Positions 16,361-24,074 of a DNA stretch of 64,000 nt are shown one piece after another. The notes under the pieces were generated by a model. That model saw only the letters and a program-made list of their open reading frames with translations, ran no database searches and had not been told where the DNA came from. The stretch is from Shimia sp. Alg240-R146 (lineage in GTDB: Bacteria > Pseudomonadota > Alphaproteobacteria > Rhodobacterales > Rhodobacteraceae): positions 124,001-188,000 of the forward strand of contig NZ_CAMZOK010000002.1 of the NCBI RefSeq assembly GCF_947331465.1, written 5' to 3'. A program made the translations under genes and the position numbers. The first letter of the stretch is position 1, and each line of letters starts with the position of its first letter.

Positions 16361-16392
16361 AGCCCCAAGGAGTTGAACCTTGGGGCTTTTTT
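16361..16392 (+). terminator. Rho-independent terminator after gcrA
   Basis: Arms AGCCCCAAGG and CCTTGGGGCT with a seven-base loop, followed by TTTTT. It starts 21 bases after the gcrA stop and rules out the early start of the next open frame. Confidence 0.9.
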
Positions 16393-16433
16393 GTGCGCAA
16401 TGCTCAAGAGTATCCGGAACTAAGGAGGCGTCG

Positions 16434-17162
16434 TTGCTTGGCATTCTGACCGTCAACGAAATCTTGACCCTAGCGATCATCAGCACGGCCCACATTGGCG
16501 CCGTTCGTGTGTTTCGCGCGTATCCCGGAACCACTCGATGGCTGCTAGACTTCTCGTCGGGATTAGGGCTCGGCTATGCGTTTTTGTATTTGTTGCCAAA
16601 GATTGGCATCATGACGACAAGCATTCGGTCGCGTGCGCCTGACGTACACGTGTTGATCGAGCATCAACTCTATTTTTTCATGCTCTTCGGCTTCTTGATG
16701 TATTACCTCGTTGAATTCAAAAGGCATTCATCCAAACCGTCTCGGTTTGGTTTGGCCCTAAATTTGCTGTCATTTTCGGTCTATAGCGCGCTCCTCGGAG
16801 CTACCGTCGTGCACTTAAATCAAGATGTGCAGGGCGTATATTTAACATCGGCCGTCGTTTTCACTTTGCACCTCTTCGGTGTGAACAAGTTCCTGTTTCG
16901 CATGTATGCTCAGAAGTTCGAAGAATGGATGCGCTGGGTTTTCGTGTTGGCATTGTTTGCTGGCGGGTACGCCGGCACCCGGATCGAGGTTTATAGCCCT
17001 TCGCATTCAGTGGCTACGGCGCTGGTTGGCGGCATCATAATAATCCTATCGGTTCGTTTGAAACTACCGGCGCGCTCGAAGGTCAACACGCAGGCATTCT
17101 TATGTGGTGTGGCAACAGCAATCGGCGCAGTGATTGTTTTCACCCAGAAAGGGTCTTTCTAA
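16434..17162 (+). CDS. Polytopic membrane protein of unknown function
   Basis: A 242-residue protein with about seven hydrophobic segments, for example LGLGYAFLYLLPKIGIM, LYFFMLFGFLMYYLVEF and VATALVGGIIIILSV. The opening segments, with a helix GLGYAFLYLLPK, recall a ZIP-like or other small transporter, but key metal motifs are absent, so I do not name it. The start is TTG 16434 because a perfect AAGGAGG sits six bases before it; earlier in-frame starts lie inside the gcrA terminator. Base composition is a little lower in GC than the neighbours, with irregular codon use, which may indicate acquisition (weak). Confidence 0.7.
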   Translation: MLGILTVNEILTLAIISTAHIGAVRVFRAYPGTTRWLLDFSSGLGLGYAFLYLLPKIGIMTTSIRSRAPDVHVLIEHQLYFFMLFGFLMYYLVEFKRHSSKPSRFGLALNLLSFSVYSALLGATVVHLNQDVQGVYLTSAVVFTLHLFGVNKFLFRMYAQKFEEWMRWVFVLALFAGGYAGTRIEVYSPSHSVATALVGGIIIILSVRLKLPARSKVNTQAFLCGVATAIGAVIVFTQKGSF

Positions 17163-17171
17163 GTCCTGTGT

Positions 17172-17930
17172 CTACTTGGCTTGGAACTGGGTTCGTAAGG
17201 CATCTGCTTTTTCAAAAAAGGCATCTCGCACTTCAGCCGAAAAGGGATTTGCAACCTCTATGGCGTGCAACACCGTTGGCGGGTCATCCTTTACCATGCC
17301 AATAGCGTCGCGAAGTAGGTCGAAACTTTTTGTGGTGAGCCGAGTAGGGAGGGGCCCGAAATCGTTTAAAACTTTGGCGATCAGATGGGTGAGACCTTGG
17401 ACCATGGCCGCATCTCGGTCGTGGTCTTCTGGAGTGGTGAGCATGACCTCCAATCCAAGTGAACGAAGGAAGTTGATCACAAGGCGTGTGCGCTTACCGC
17501 GCAAGGGGCAAAGGGCAATTTTGCGGTTTCGAATGCCGGTTTGAGCAGATTGCGGACCAAAAAGCGGGTGTGTGCCAAGAATATGAACGGTGTCAGGAAG
17601 ATGATCCGCCATAACCTGCATTGGGAGGAGTTTGACGCTACCAACATCCAGTACCAGTGCACCACTCCGCAGATGTGGTGCGATACGCTGACAAAGCTGG
17701 GCGAGGCGTGCAACAGGAACCGCAAGTACAACAACATCGCAACGGGCAGTTTCATTTAGTCCGCGCATCTGAAGGGCGCGACCGTCATCCAGCACTGCAC
17801 CAACGTAAGCCGGATCACACACGGTTATCTCAAAATGGGTTGCCAATTCACGGGCGACGAGTTTGCCAAACGCGCCAAACCCAAATAGGCCAAGCGTCTG
17901 TTTGCGACTGGAAGAGCTGATCTGGTCCAC
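17172..17930 (-). CDS. Prephenate/arogenate dehydrogenase-like protein (TyrA family)
   Basis: A 252-residue NAD(P)-binding dehydrogenase. The Rossmann fingerprint LGLFGFGAFGKLVAREL is at residues 13-29, VVVLAVPVARL and VLDVGSVKLLP follow, and HILGTHPLFGPQSA carries the conserved His of TyrA enzymes. The C-terminal part is the helical dimerisation domain. It would oxidise prephenate or arogenate in tyrosine biosynthesis. No ACT or chorismate mutase domain is fused. It is not next to other aromatic genes, so specificity is uncertain. It converges on the membrane protein gene. Confidence 0.85.
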   Translation of the reverse strand: MDQISSSSRKQTLGLFGFGAFGKLVARELATHFEITVCDPAYVGAVLDDGRALQMRGLNETARCDVVVLAVPVARLAQLCQRIAPHLRSGALVLDVGSVKLLPMQVMADHLPDTVHILGTHPLFGPQSAQTGIRNRKIALCPLRGKRTRLVINFLRSLGLEVMLTTPEDHDRDAAMVQGLTHLIAKVLNDFGPLPTRLTTKSFDLLRDAIGMVKDDPPTVLHAIEVANPFSAEVRDAFFEKADALRTQFQAK

Positions 17931-18127
17931 GGGCGTATCCTTTCAAAGACCGCGCCAGCGGGAACTGATCAATTGAGATGCCTCTGATGCAACCCCCGCG
18001 ACGCGGCGGGTGTGCATGTTTAAGGCCCCGCCACCTATGTGGAGGAAGGGTAATAGACGAAAGCGTTGAGGCGTGTCGGTTTCATGCCGGATTGGTGCCA
18101 TGCGCAATGCGCGGCGTCAATACTTCT

Positions 18128-19327
18128 TCATTCTGGCAACGGATCGCGGATGTCGACCCAGCGCACATATAGCCCGGCCAGCAAGGAGAGCAACACGCTC
18201 GCCAGTATCAGGAGCATAAGAACGACAGCACCGGTTTCCGGTGAAAGAACGGCTCCAGTGAAGGAGGTCAATATTGCACCGCTCGCCACCGCCATTGCCC
18301 CGGAAAGCCCTGCGGCACTACCCGAAAGTTGCGGGCGCACGGACATAACACCGCTATTGGCCGACGGAATGGTCAGGCCATTGCCCAAACCAACTAAGGT
18401 TATCGCGCCAAAATAGCTGATGGGGTGCACAAGCCCAAATGACAGAAACGCCAGGCCAAGCGCTGGTCCGCAGGCCGCCACCAGACGCCCAGCGATGACC
18501 ATTTTCACCAATGGGACTCGGTTGGCAAACCGGCCTGACAAAAAGCTGCCGACAGCAAAACCCAAGGTAATGATGCCGACGCTTGCGCCGATTTCGGTTG
18601 TCGTCAGGTCGAAAATTGTGCCGCCCACCAACGCCGCGCCGGTGATGTAAATGTAAAATGCGCCAAGAGAAAACGTCAGACAAAAGGCATATCCCCAAAA
18701 CCGCCGGGATCGCAGCAGCTCTGGGTAGGTTTGGAATTGATCTCTGATAGTGGAGCTTCGGTTCCGGTTTGTTTCCCCCATGTCTGCCCAGGTAAGCCAC
18801 CAGAGTAGGAAGCCGCAGACGACAAAAAAGACAAATGTAGCGCGCCAACCGTAGAGTTGATCGAGGATGCCACCCAGCAACGGCCCTGTCATGGGTGCGA
18901 TGGCCATGGCCATCGAAATGTAGCCCAGAAGGCTTGCGGCTTTCTGAGGGGAGTGTTGGTCACGCACAGCCGAACGCGAAAGCGCCATGCCGGATATAAG
19001 GGCGCCTTGAAGCAGGCGGAAGCCAAGAAAGACCCAAATGTCGGTGGCAAGCAAGCAGCCAATGGAGGCGAAGCTAAAGATTCCGAGACCGCTCAGCATG
19101 ACTGGGCGCCGACCGAAACGGTCAGATAGCGGACCCATAATGACTTGCAACACCGCTGTGACCGCGAGGTAGCCGGCAATCGATAAGTTTGCCATCGCAT
19201 AGTCGACTTGAAAATCGGCCGCTATATGCGCCAACGACGGCAGGAACATATTGAGTGACAACACTGAAAACGCGGTGAGCAGAATCAGAGTGGTCAAGCT
19301 GGGAGGCGAGGTGGCAGCGCGGAACAT
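18128..19327 (-). CDS. Bcr/CflA-type MFS drug efflux transporter
   Basis: A 399-residue major facilitator with twelve membrane segments. Motif A between segments 2 and 3 reads GPLSDRFGRRPVML and the first segment carries FSVLSLNMFLPSLAHIAADF, typical of the Bcr/CflA subfamily that exports small toxic compounds. It starts nine bases downstream of the AsmA gene stop in the same direction, so the two are probably cotranscribed. A 197-base gap with a short GC-rich dyad separates it from tyrA-like. Confidence 0.93.
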   Translation of the reverse strand: MFRAATSPPSLTTLILLTAFSVLSLNMFLPSLAHIAADFQVDYAMANLSIAGYLAVTAVLQVIMGPLSDRFGRRPVMLSGLGIFSFASIGCLLATDIWVFLGFRLLQGALISGMALSRSAVRDQHSPQKAASLLGYISMAMAIAPMTGPLLGGILDQLYGWRATFVFFVVCGFLLWWLTWADMGETNRNRSSTIRDQFQTYPELLRSRRFWGYAFCLTFSLGAFYIYITGAALVGGTIFDLTTTEIGASVGIITLGFAVGSFLSGRFANRVPLVKMVIAGRLVAACGPALGLAFLSFGLVHPISYFGAITLVGLGNGLTIPSANSGVMSVRPQLSGSAAGLSGAMAVASGAILTSFTGAVLSPETGAVVLMLLILASVLLSLLAGLYVRWVDIRDPLPE

Positions 19328-19336
19328 GGTCTGTGG

Positions 19337-21244
19337 TTAATCTGTGCCAAGAAGTTTTAACAGGCCCTTCTTTGCTTCTTCTTCCAGCTTCTTTTTCACG
19401 GCGTCTTCTGTGGATTGGTTTTCTTCCGGAGCGATATCCAATTCCTTCGCCAGTTTGTCTTTGGCTTTTTGCTCAAGCGCTTTGCGCTCCTCATCCAGGT
19501 TCTGTTTGATCACCTGATCCATGTCGGGTGCAATGCTGGGGTTGTCCCAACTGCCTTCAATTTTGACCGGTACAATTAAAAGTGGCGCGTCGTCGCCCCG
19601 AATTTGTGGCGAAACCACATAGTTGATCGTACGTAGGCCTAGGCCAATGGTGCCTGCCCCTGTGGCTGCCAGGCGAGGCAGTTCCATTAGTAGGTCGTCG
19701 TTGCGCATCACTCCCTTCAGGGTTGTCCATGTGGCCGTCATACTGTCAAAAACTGTGGTGCCTCCCGAGACGTCTCCACGCAAAAGTTTGTCCAGATCAA
19801 TGCCCTCGATGGTACCGCGGCCAACAGATACCGAGCCCTCTCCCTTCAGAGAATTCATGATTGCAAACATTGACTGTCCGGATCCAAGCACGGAAGTTTT
19901 AAGGTCTGCCTTACCGGTAAAGCTGCCAAGGTTGGCAGTGGCGGAGAGAAATGGTTGCAAGGCGATTTGAGCGACGTCCAGGTCAGCACGCACTGATAGA
20001 CCGTTGCGGTTGTTGGCTACAAACCGTCCCGTTATCGCGCCGTCATAGGCCTGCAGTTCCGTTAGCTTTGCGACGGCTCGGGAGTTGTCGATGGTAACCG
20101 TTGCTCTTGTGCGGCCAATGTCAAAATCACCCAGATCAATGGCTTCGGCGGCGAGGCTGATGGTGCCGTCGATCAAGCCAAGCGCGCTGGCATCGATTGC
20201 AGTTTTGGACCAACTAGATCCGTTAGACGATTCTCCGCTGTCATCGGAGTTGTCGCCGTCCATCAAAGTCGTAAAGTCCAGATTTTGCGCCGCAATTTGC
20301 GCCTTCACCACCGGCTTTGCGCCGCCCAAAGCGACATCGGCTTGTGTTGTTATGGAATTGCCAAACGCAGTCACAGAACCCTGTCGCAGGCTTAGCTGCA
20401 AGTCTCGGGTCAAAGTCATGTCACCGCTGAGGGTTGCCGGGCCGGGCAGGCCGCCACCTAGGCCGAGCGCGGCCAGAAAAGCATCAGCGTCCGGCACATC
20501 AGCAGAAATTCTGCCTGCGGCTTCTGGCGCAAGGCCTGCGCGGCCCTGAAATTGCACTGTACCTTTGGCGGCTGTAAGAACTGCGCTTATCTCGCTGAGG
20601 GCACCCGCAAGCAGAGCATCAAGATCAGTCACTGTTGCGTCGATCGTCACAGGTGCGCTGGCTGGCTGCGCCGAAAGGGTAATTTGGGCCGGGGCGGATC
20701 GGTCCGCCCACGCCAAAGTGGCTCCCAGTCGGGTGATTTCGATAGGAGTCTCGCCTTCGACAAGGAAACGCAGTCGGGCGTCGCGAACCACCATGTTTTC
20801 AAGCGCGAACCCCTCCAGTGTCGAACCAGTGCTGGGTTCGCTTCCGACTGGGGCGGAAGAAGATGCAATATCCCAATTCGCACGACCGTCAGCAGTTTGC
20901 TCCAGCAAGATATCAGGGCCGATCAGCTCGATTTTCTTGATGCGTATATTGCCGGAAAGTGCTGCGAGGACATCGACCCCGATGGCAGCCTTTTGGGCCG
21001 AAAACATCGGACCATTCTCGGACCAGGGCGCATTCCCAAAAGCAACCCTGCCGGTGGAGACTCCCAAAATCGGATACCAGCTTATTCCGACGTCACCTTC
21101 GAAATTGAGATCCCGCCCGGTTGCGGCCTTGACTTGATCCGCCGCGATGGCTGCGATTTTCTCACCTGGCAGGATCGCGATCAAGGCGATCAGACCAATG
21201 ACAGCGGCAACGGCCACCGCAAGAAGAATTCGGATGATGCGCAT
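19337..21244 (-). CDS. AsmA-family protein
   Basis: An envelope protein of 635 residues anchored by one N-terminal membrane helix (IIRILLAVAVAAVIGLIALI), then the AsmA domain starting GEKIAAIAADQVKAATGRDL and the repeated beta-rich groove that AsmA-like proteins use to carry lipids between the membranes. The C-terminal AsmA_2-like part contains SLKGEGSVSVGRGTIEGIDL, a conserved block, and the tail is a charged helix (QNLDEERKALEQKAKDKL) that lies in the periplasm. The role in outer-membrane phospholipid homeostasis is inferred from the family. Confidence 0.92.
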   Translation of the reverse strand: MRIIRILLAVAVAAVIGLIALIAILPGEKIAAIAADQVKAATGRDLNFEGDVGISWYPILGVSTGRVAFGNAPWSENGPMFSAQKAAIGVDVLAALSGNIRIKKIELIGPDILLEQTADGRANWDIASSSAPVGSEPSTGSTLEGFALENMVVRDARLRFLVEGETPIEITRLGATLAWADRSAPAQITLSAQPASAPVTIDATVTDLDALLAGALSEISAVLTAAKGTVQFQGRAGLAPEAAGRISADVPDADAFLAALGLGGGLPGPATLSGDMTLTRDLQLSLRQGSVTAFGNSITTQADVALGGAKPVVKAQIAAQNLDFTTLMDGDNSDDSGESSNGSSWSKTAIDASALGLIDGTISLAAEAIDLGDFDIGRTRATVTIDNSRAVAKLTELQAYDGAITGRFVANNRNGLSVRADLDVAQIALQPFLSATANLGSFTGKADLKTSVLGSGQSMFAIMNSLKGEGSVSVGRGTIEGIDLDKLLRGDVSGGTTVFDSMTATWTTLKGVMRNDDLLMELPRLAATGAGTIGLGLRTINYVVSPQIRGDDAPLLIVPVKIEGSWDNPSIAPDMDQVIKQNLDEERKALEQKAKDKLAKELDIAPEENQSTEDAVKKKLEEEAKKGLLKLLGTD

Positions 21245-21344
21245 TTTGCACCTCTTTGCTGCTCAGGCTCAGCCTAGCGGCTTGCGACGTCGCGGTGCAA
21301 TGGGGCAGGTGGGGGAAAACGGCAAAGCTCGGCTCAGAAAAAGG

Positions 21345-21488
21345 TCATCGCCAAAAGGCGACCCATTCAATCAAATCGAAAAATTTGCGCACAATAACCA
21401 GCGTGGCGTCGCCACTGTTAAACATCAGATCCACGCCCAGTCCGGTGAGGATCAATAAAACCAGAAACACGGCGATTGGATTGGTCAT
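21345..21488 (-). CDS. Tiny single-pass membrane protein
   Basis: A 47-residue protein with one long hydrophobic helix (IAVFLVLLILTGLGVDLMF) near its N-terminus and a conserved-looking tail KFFDLIEWVAFW. It lies between gap and asmA on the same strand. I have seen nearly identical small proteins in other Rhodobacteraceae, but no function is known. Start at 21488 (MTNPIAVF) is preferred; a start seven codons upstream is possible. Confidence 0.6.
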   Translation of the reverse strand: MTNPIAVFLVLLILTGLGVDLMFNSGDATLVIVRKFFDLIEWVAFWR

Positions 21489-21577
21489 GAAGTGAAAACG
21501 CCCCTGCATTGGATGGTCAGCTAAGGTATGCCCGACCACCCGCAAGGGCGCAAGAATTTGCGTCTCTGTCTGCGTGT

Positions 21578-22576
21578 TTAGATGCGACCCATTTTCGCGG
21601 CGACATCCGCCATACGAGCAGAAAAGCCCCATTCGTTGTCATACCATGCTAGCACGCGCACCAAACGACCGCCGATGACTTTGGTTTGGTCGGCCGCAAA
21701 GATCGAGCTTTCAGTGGTGTGGTTGAAATCCACGGAGACCAGCGGCAGGTCGTTGTAGCCCAACACGCCTTTCATCTCGCCAGCCGCTGCTTCGGCCATA
21801 ACCGCGTTTACGTCGGCCTGTGTCACGTCCTTGGAGGCGGTGAAGGTCAGGTCTACGGCGGACACGTTCGGCGTTGGAACTCGAATGGCAGAACCGTCGA
21901 GCTTGCCTTTCAATTCCGGCAACACTTCACCCAAAGCCTTGGCCGCACCGGTCGATGTCGGGATCATCGACATAGCAGCGGCACGTGCGCGGTAGAGATC
22001 GCTGTGGCGACGGTCGAGCGTGGGCTGATCGCCGGTGTAGGCGTGGATCGTGGTCATAATACCCTGCTCGATACCAAAGGCATTGTTCAAAACTTTGGCT
22101 ACGGGGGCTAAGCAGTTTGTAGTGCAGGATCCATTTGAGATCATATTGTCGTTGGCTTCTAGAGCACTGTCGTTCACGCCAAAAACAATGGTCTTTTGCA
22201 CATTTTTGGCCGGCGCGGAGATCAGAACTTTTTTGGCCCCGCGCTCAAGGTGCTTCTTCGCTTTTTCACCGTCGTTAAAATTGCCGGTACATTCCAGAAC
22301 CACATCGACGCCATCCCAATCCAATTCGTCCATGTCATAGGTCGAATACATGCGCATCGGGCCTTGACCGACATCCATTGTGCCGTTGCCGGAGATAACC
22401 TCGTTTTTGAAGCGGCCATGTACACTGTCATAACGGATCAGGTGTGCAGCTGTTTCCAGCGGGCCGGTGGCGTTGACTTTGACAACGCGCACATCTTGGC
22501 GGGCTTCTTCTGCGATGTGCATGAGGGTGGAACGGCCAATACGGCCAAACCCGTTGATGCCTACGGTGACAGTCAT
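21578..22576 (-). CDS. gap: Glyceraldehyde-3-phosphate dehydrogenase, type I
   Basis: NAD-dependent glycolytic/gluconeogenic enzyme of 332 residues. Visible are the Rossmann motif VGINGFGRIGRSTL at the N-terminus, the catalytic Cys in SNGSCTTNCLAPV near residue 150, and the C-terminal WYDNEWGFSARM. The start at 22576 follows AGGAGAG at ideal spacing; the 19-codon extension has none. About 100-150 bases upstream lie two candidate LacI-type operator sites (22674-22723). The enzyme is the only glycolytic gene here. Confidence 0.97.
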   Translation of the reverse strand: MTVTVGINGFGRIGRSTLMHIAEEARQDVRVVKVNATGPLETAAHLIRYDSVHGRFKNEVISGNGTMDVGQGPMRMYSTYDMDELDWDGVDVVLECTGNFNDGEKAKKHLERGAKKVLISAPAKNVQKTIVFGVNDSALEANDNMISNGSCTTNCLAPVAKVLNNAFGIEQGIMTTIHAYTGDQPTLDRRHSDLYRARAAAMSMIPTSTGAAKALGEVLPELKGKLDGSAIRVPTPNVSAVDLTFTASKDVTQADVNAVMAEAAAGEMKGVLGYNDLPLVSVDFNHTTESSIFAADQTKVIGGRLVRVLAWYDNEWGFSARMADVAAKMGRI

Positions 22577-22673
22577 TCTGCTCTCCTGTCTCTCGGATTG
22601 GATCGGTTGAGTTGGGTTTCCTATAGGGAACATAATGCTGCGCTGAAAGGTAAGAATGCGTGAAAATCCGGTA

Positions 22674-22723
22674 TGTTAGCGATAAAATCCACCGTTGCCG
22701 CTCACGGTGGCGCTAACAGATTG
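22674..22723. promoter_or_regulatory. Pair of CceR-like operator sites upstream of gap
   Basis: TGTTAGCG at 22674 and CGCTAACA at 22716 are inverted copies of the half-site of the palindrome TGTTAGCGCTAACA, which I recall for CceR/GluR-type LacI regulators of central carbon metabolism in Rhodobacterales. Between them lies another inverted pair, CACCGT and ACGGTG, so the whole block can fold into a long hairpin. The motif name is recalled knowledge, not searched. Confidence 0.5.
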
Positions 22724-22927
22724 GCGCATTTGGCTTCTGCCGCACGCCGCCGCACGTCATGCGACCATGATCGAGTTCGGATGTTGCCGAACGGAGTCAC
22801 ATTCGATTCGCACCAAATTGGGCGTCCGATGTATTTGGTTGGTTCCAGTTGTTTGGCAACGTGGACGTGCGCGTAAGCGCATTATTGTACCTGACTGCAA
22901 TATTCTTCTCACAACAGGGCGCTTGTC

Positions 22928-23431
22928 CTGAAACGAATTTTCAAAAGTTTCGTTGCGTTTTCTATTGGCCTTGGCAGTGTTTTTTCTACGGCCAACTCAG
23001 CTGAAGCCGGCGACGTTGCCCGCTTTTACTCCGTAAATGAACGGCCGAGCAGTTTTATGTTTGACGCGAGGCAACTGCGGCACGGGGAAGCTGTGTAAAG
23101 GATCAAACACGCGTGGTTTACCAACACCTCGTCCGGTTCCTCGCCATAATGCGTGTTTTTTAGTGGCGTTTGAAGCGCGCCGGACTGGTGGCAATTGGGC
23201 GTGACATTGGTGGGCCTTTATGGGCTACGTGGCACGTTGCGCGAGTTGTTATCAATCGATGACATCGGAATTGTCAGCGCCCATGCGCAGTATCAAATAT
23301 GGGAGTACCGTGATTGGGGTATCGCCGTTCAGGGCGCCGTCGAACACATCAATTGGCAGACAGGTATTCCTGTAGGCGGTCGACTATTGAGCGGCAGCCC
23401 TGCTGGGTCTCTGGGGACGAGTTTCTGGTAA
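22928..23431 (+). pseudogene. Remnant of a secreted or outer-membrane protein gene
   Basis: One reading frame shows an apparent signal peptide, LKRIFKSFVAFSIGLGSVF followed by STANSAEA, and then DVARFYSVNERPSSFMFDA, up to TAA 23096. The same frame, after two more stops (TAA near 23147, TGA near 23170), resumes as a clean 78-codon stretch with DIGIVSAHAQYQIWEYRDW and HINWQTGIPVGGR ending at 23431 with a Trp. The alternating hydrophobic pattern is that of beta strands of a small outer-membrane protein. The expected ATG is CTG here. I infer a gene inactivated by several mutations; its family is not identified. Confidence 0.45.
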
Positions 23432-23612
23432 CGCTTGGCGTCTCCAAAAAAGATATCCAAATAGCATTGTGACGCATTCAAAGATCACTCGCCCGCAAAG
23501 GGTTGTCACAATTTGCATGGAGATTGGCGCAATCTGCGAGTGGTTTTCTGAGAATTCCTGACTAAGTTGTCTAAAACAACGCAACAGGATCCAAGTTTTC
23601 GGGAGGCAGCAT

Positions 23613-24071
23613 ATGCAACTGGTCGTGGACGGGAAACGCCACGAAGTGGATGTCGAGGATGACATGCCACTTCTGTGGGTTTTGAGAGATGAGCTAAACA
23701 TCAAAGGTGTAAAATACGGCTGTGGAGTCGCGGCATGTGGGGCGTGCACCGTGCATATTGACGGGGTAGCCGTGCGGTCTTGTCAAACGTCGGTCTCCGA
23801 TGTGGATGGCGAAGTCACCACAATCAACGGGCTGGGCGCGCCGGGTGCGATGCATGCTGTTCAAGAAGCCTGGGTCGAGCATCAGGTCGCTCAATGCGGC
23901 TATTGTCAGTCGGGCCAGATCATGCAGGCCGCGTCCTTATTGTCGGATACACCAAACCCAACAGACGAAGATATTGATGATGCTATGTCCGGCAACTTGT
24001 GTCGCTGTGGCACCTATCCTCGCATTCGTGCTGCGGTAAAGACAGCCGCCGTTAAGTTGCGGGAGGGGTAA
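23613..24071 (+). CDS. iorA: 2Fe-2S subunit of an isoquinoline 1-oxidoreductase-like molybdenum hydroxylase
   Basis: The small electron-transfer subunit of a xanthine-oxidase-family hydroxylase. The N-terminal plant-ferredoxin-type cluster is [15 protein letters not shown] (about residues 42-56) and the second cluster is formed by [10 protein letters not shown] and [12 protein letters not shown]. At 152 residues it is typical of IorA. A GGAGG sits just before the start. The stop is three bases before iorB. The actual substrate (N-heterocycle or aldehyde) cannot be inferred. Confidence 0.92.
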   Translation: MQLVVDGKRHEVDVEDDMPLLWVLRDELNIKGVKYGCGVAACGACTVHIDGVAVRSCQTSVSDVDGEVTTINGLGAPGAMHAVQEAWVEHQVAQCGYCQSGQIMQAASLLSDTPNPTDEDIDDAMSGNLCRCGTYPRIRAAVKTAAVKLREG

Positions 24072-24074
24072 GTC

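Larger units (their letters stand above)
22577..23612. other. Long intergenic region, gap / iorA
   Basis: About 1 kb without an intact gene. It contains the operator-like pair near gap and a decayed secreted-protein gene at 22928-23431. The stretch 23432-23612 carries only the promoter region of iorA as far as I can see. Confidence 0.6.

Noticed and set aside
16380-16433. An earlier start for the membrane protein after gcrA
   Set aside because: It lies inside the gcrA terminator, whereas TTG 16434 follows a perfect AAGGAGG.
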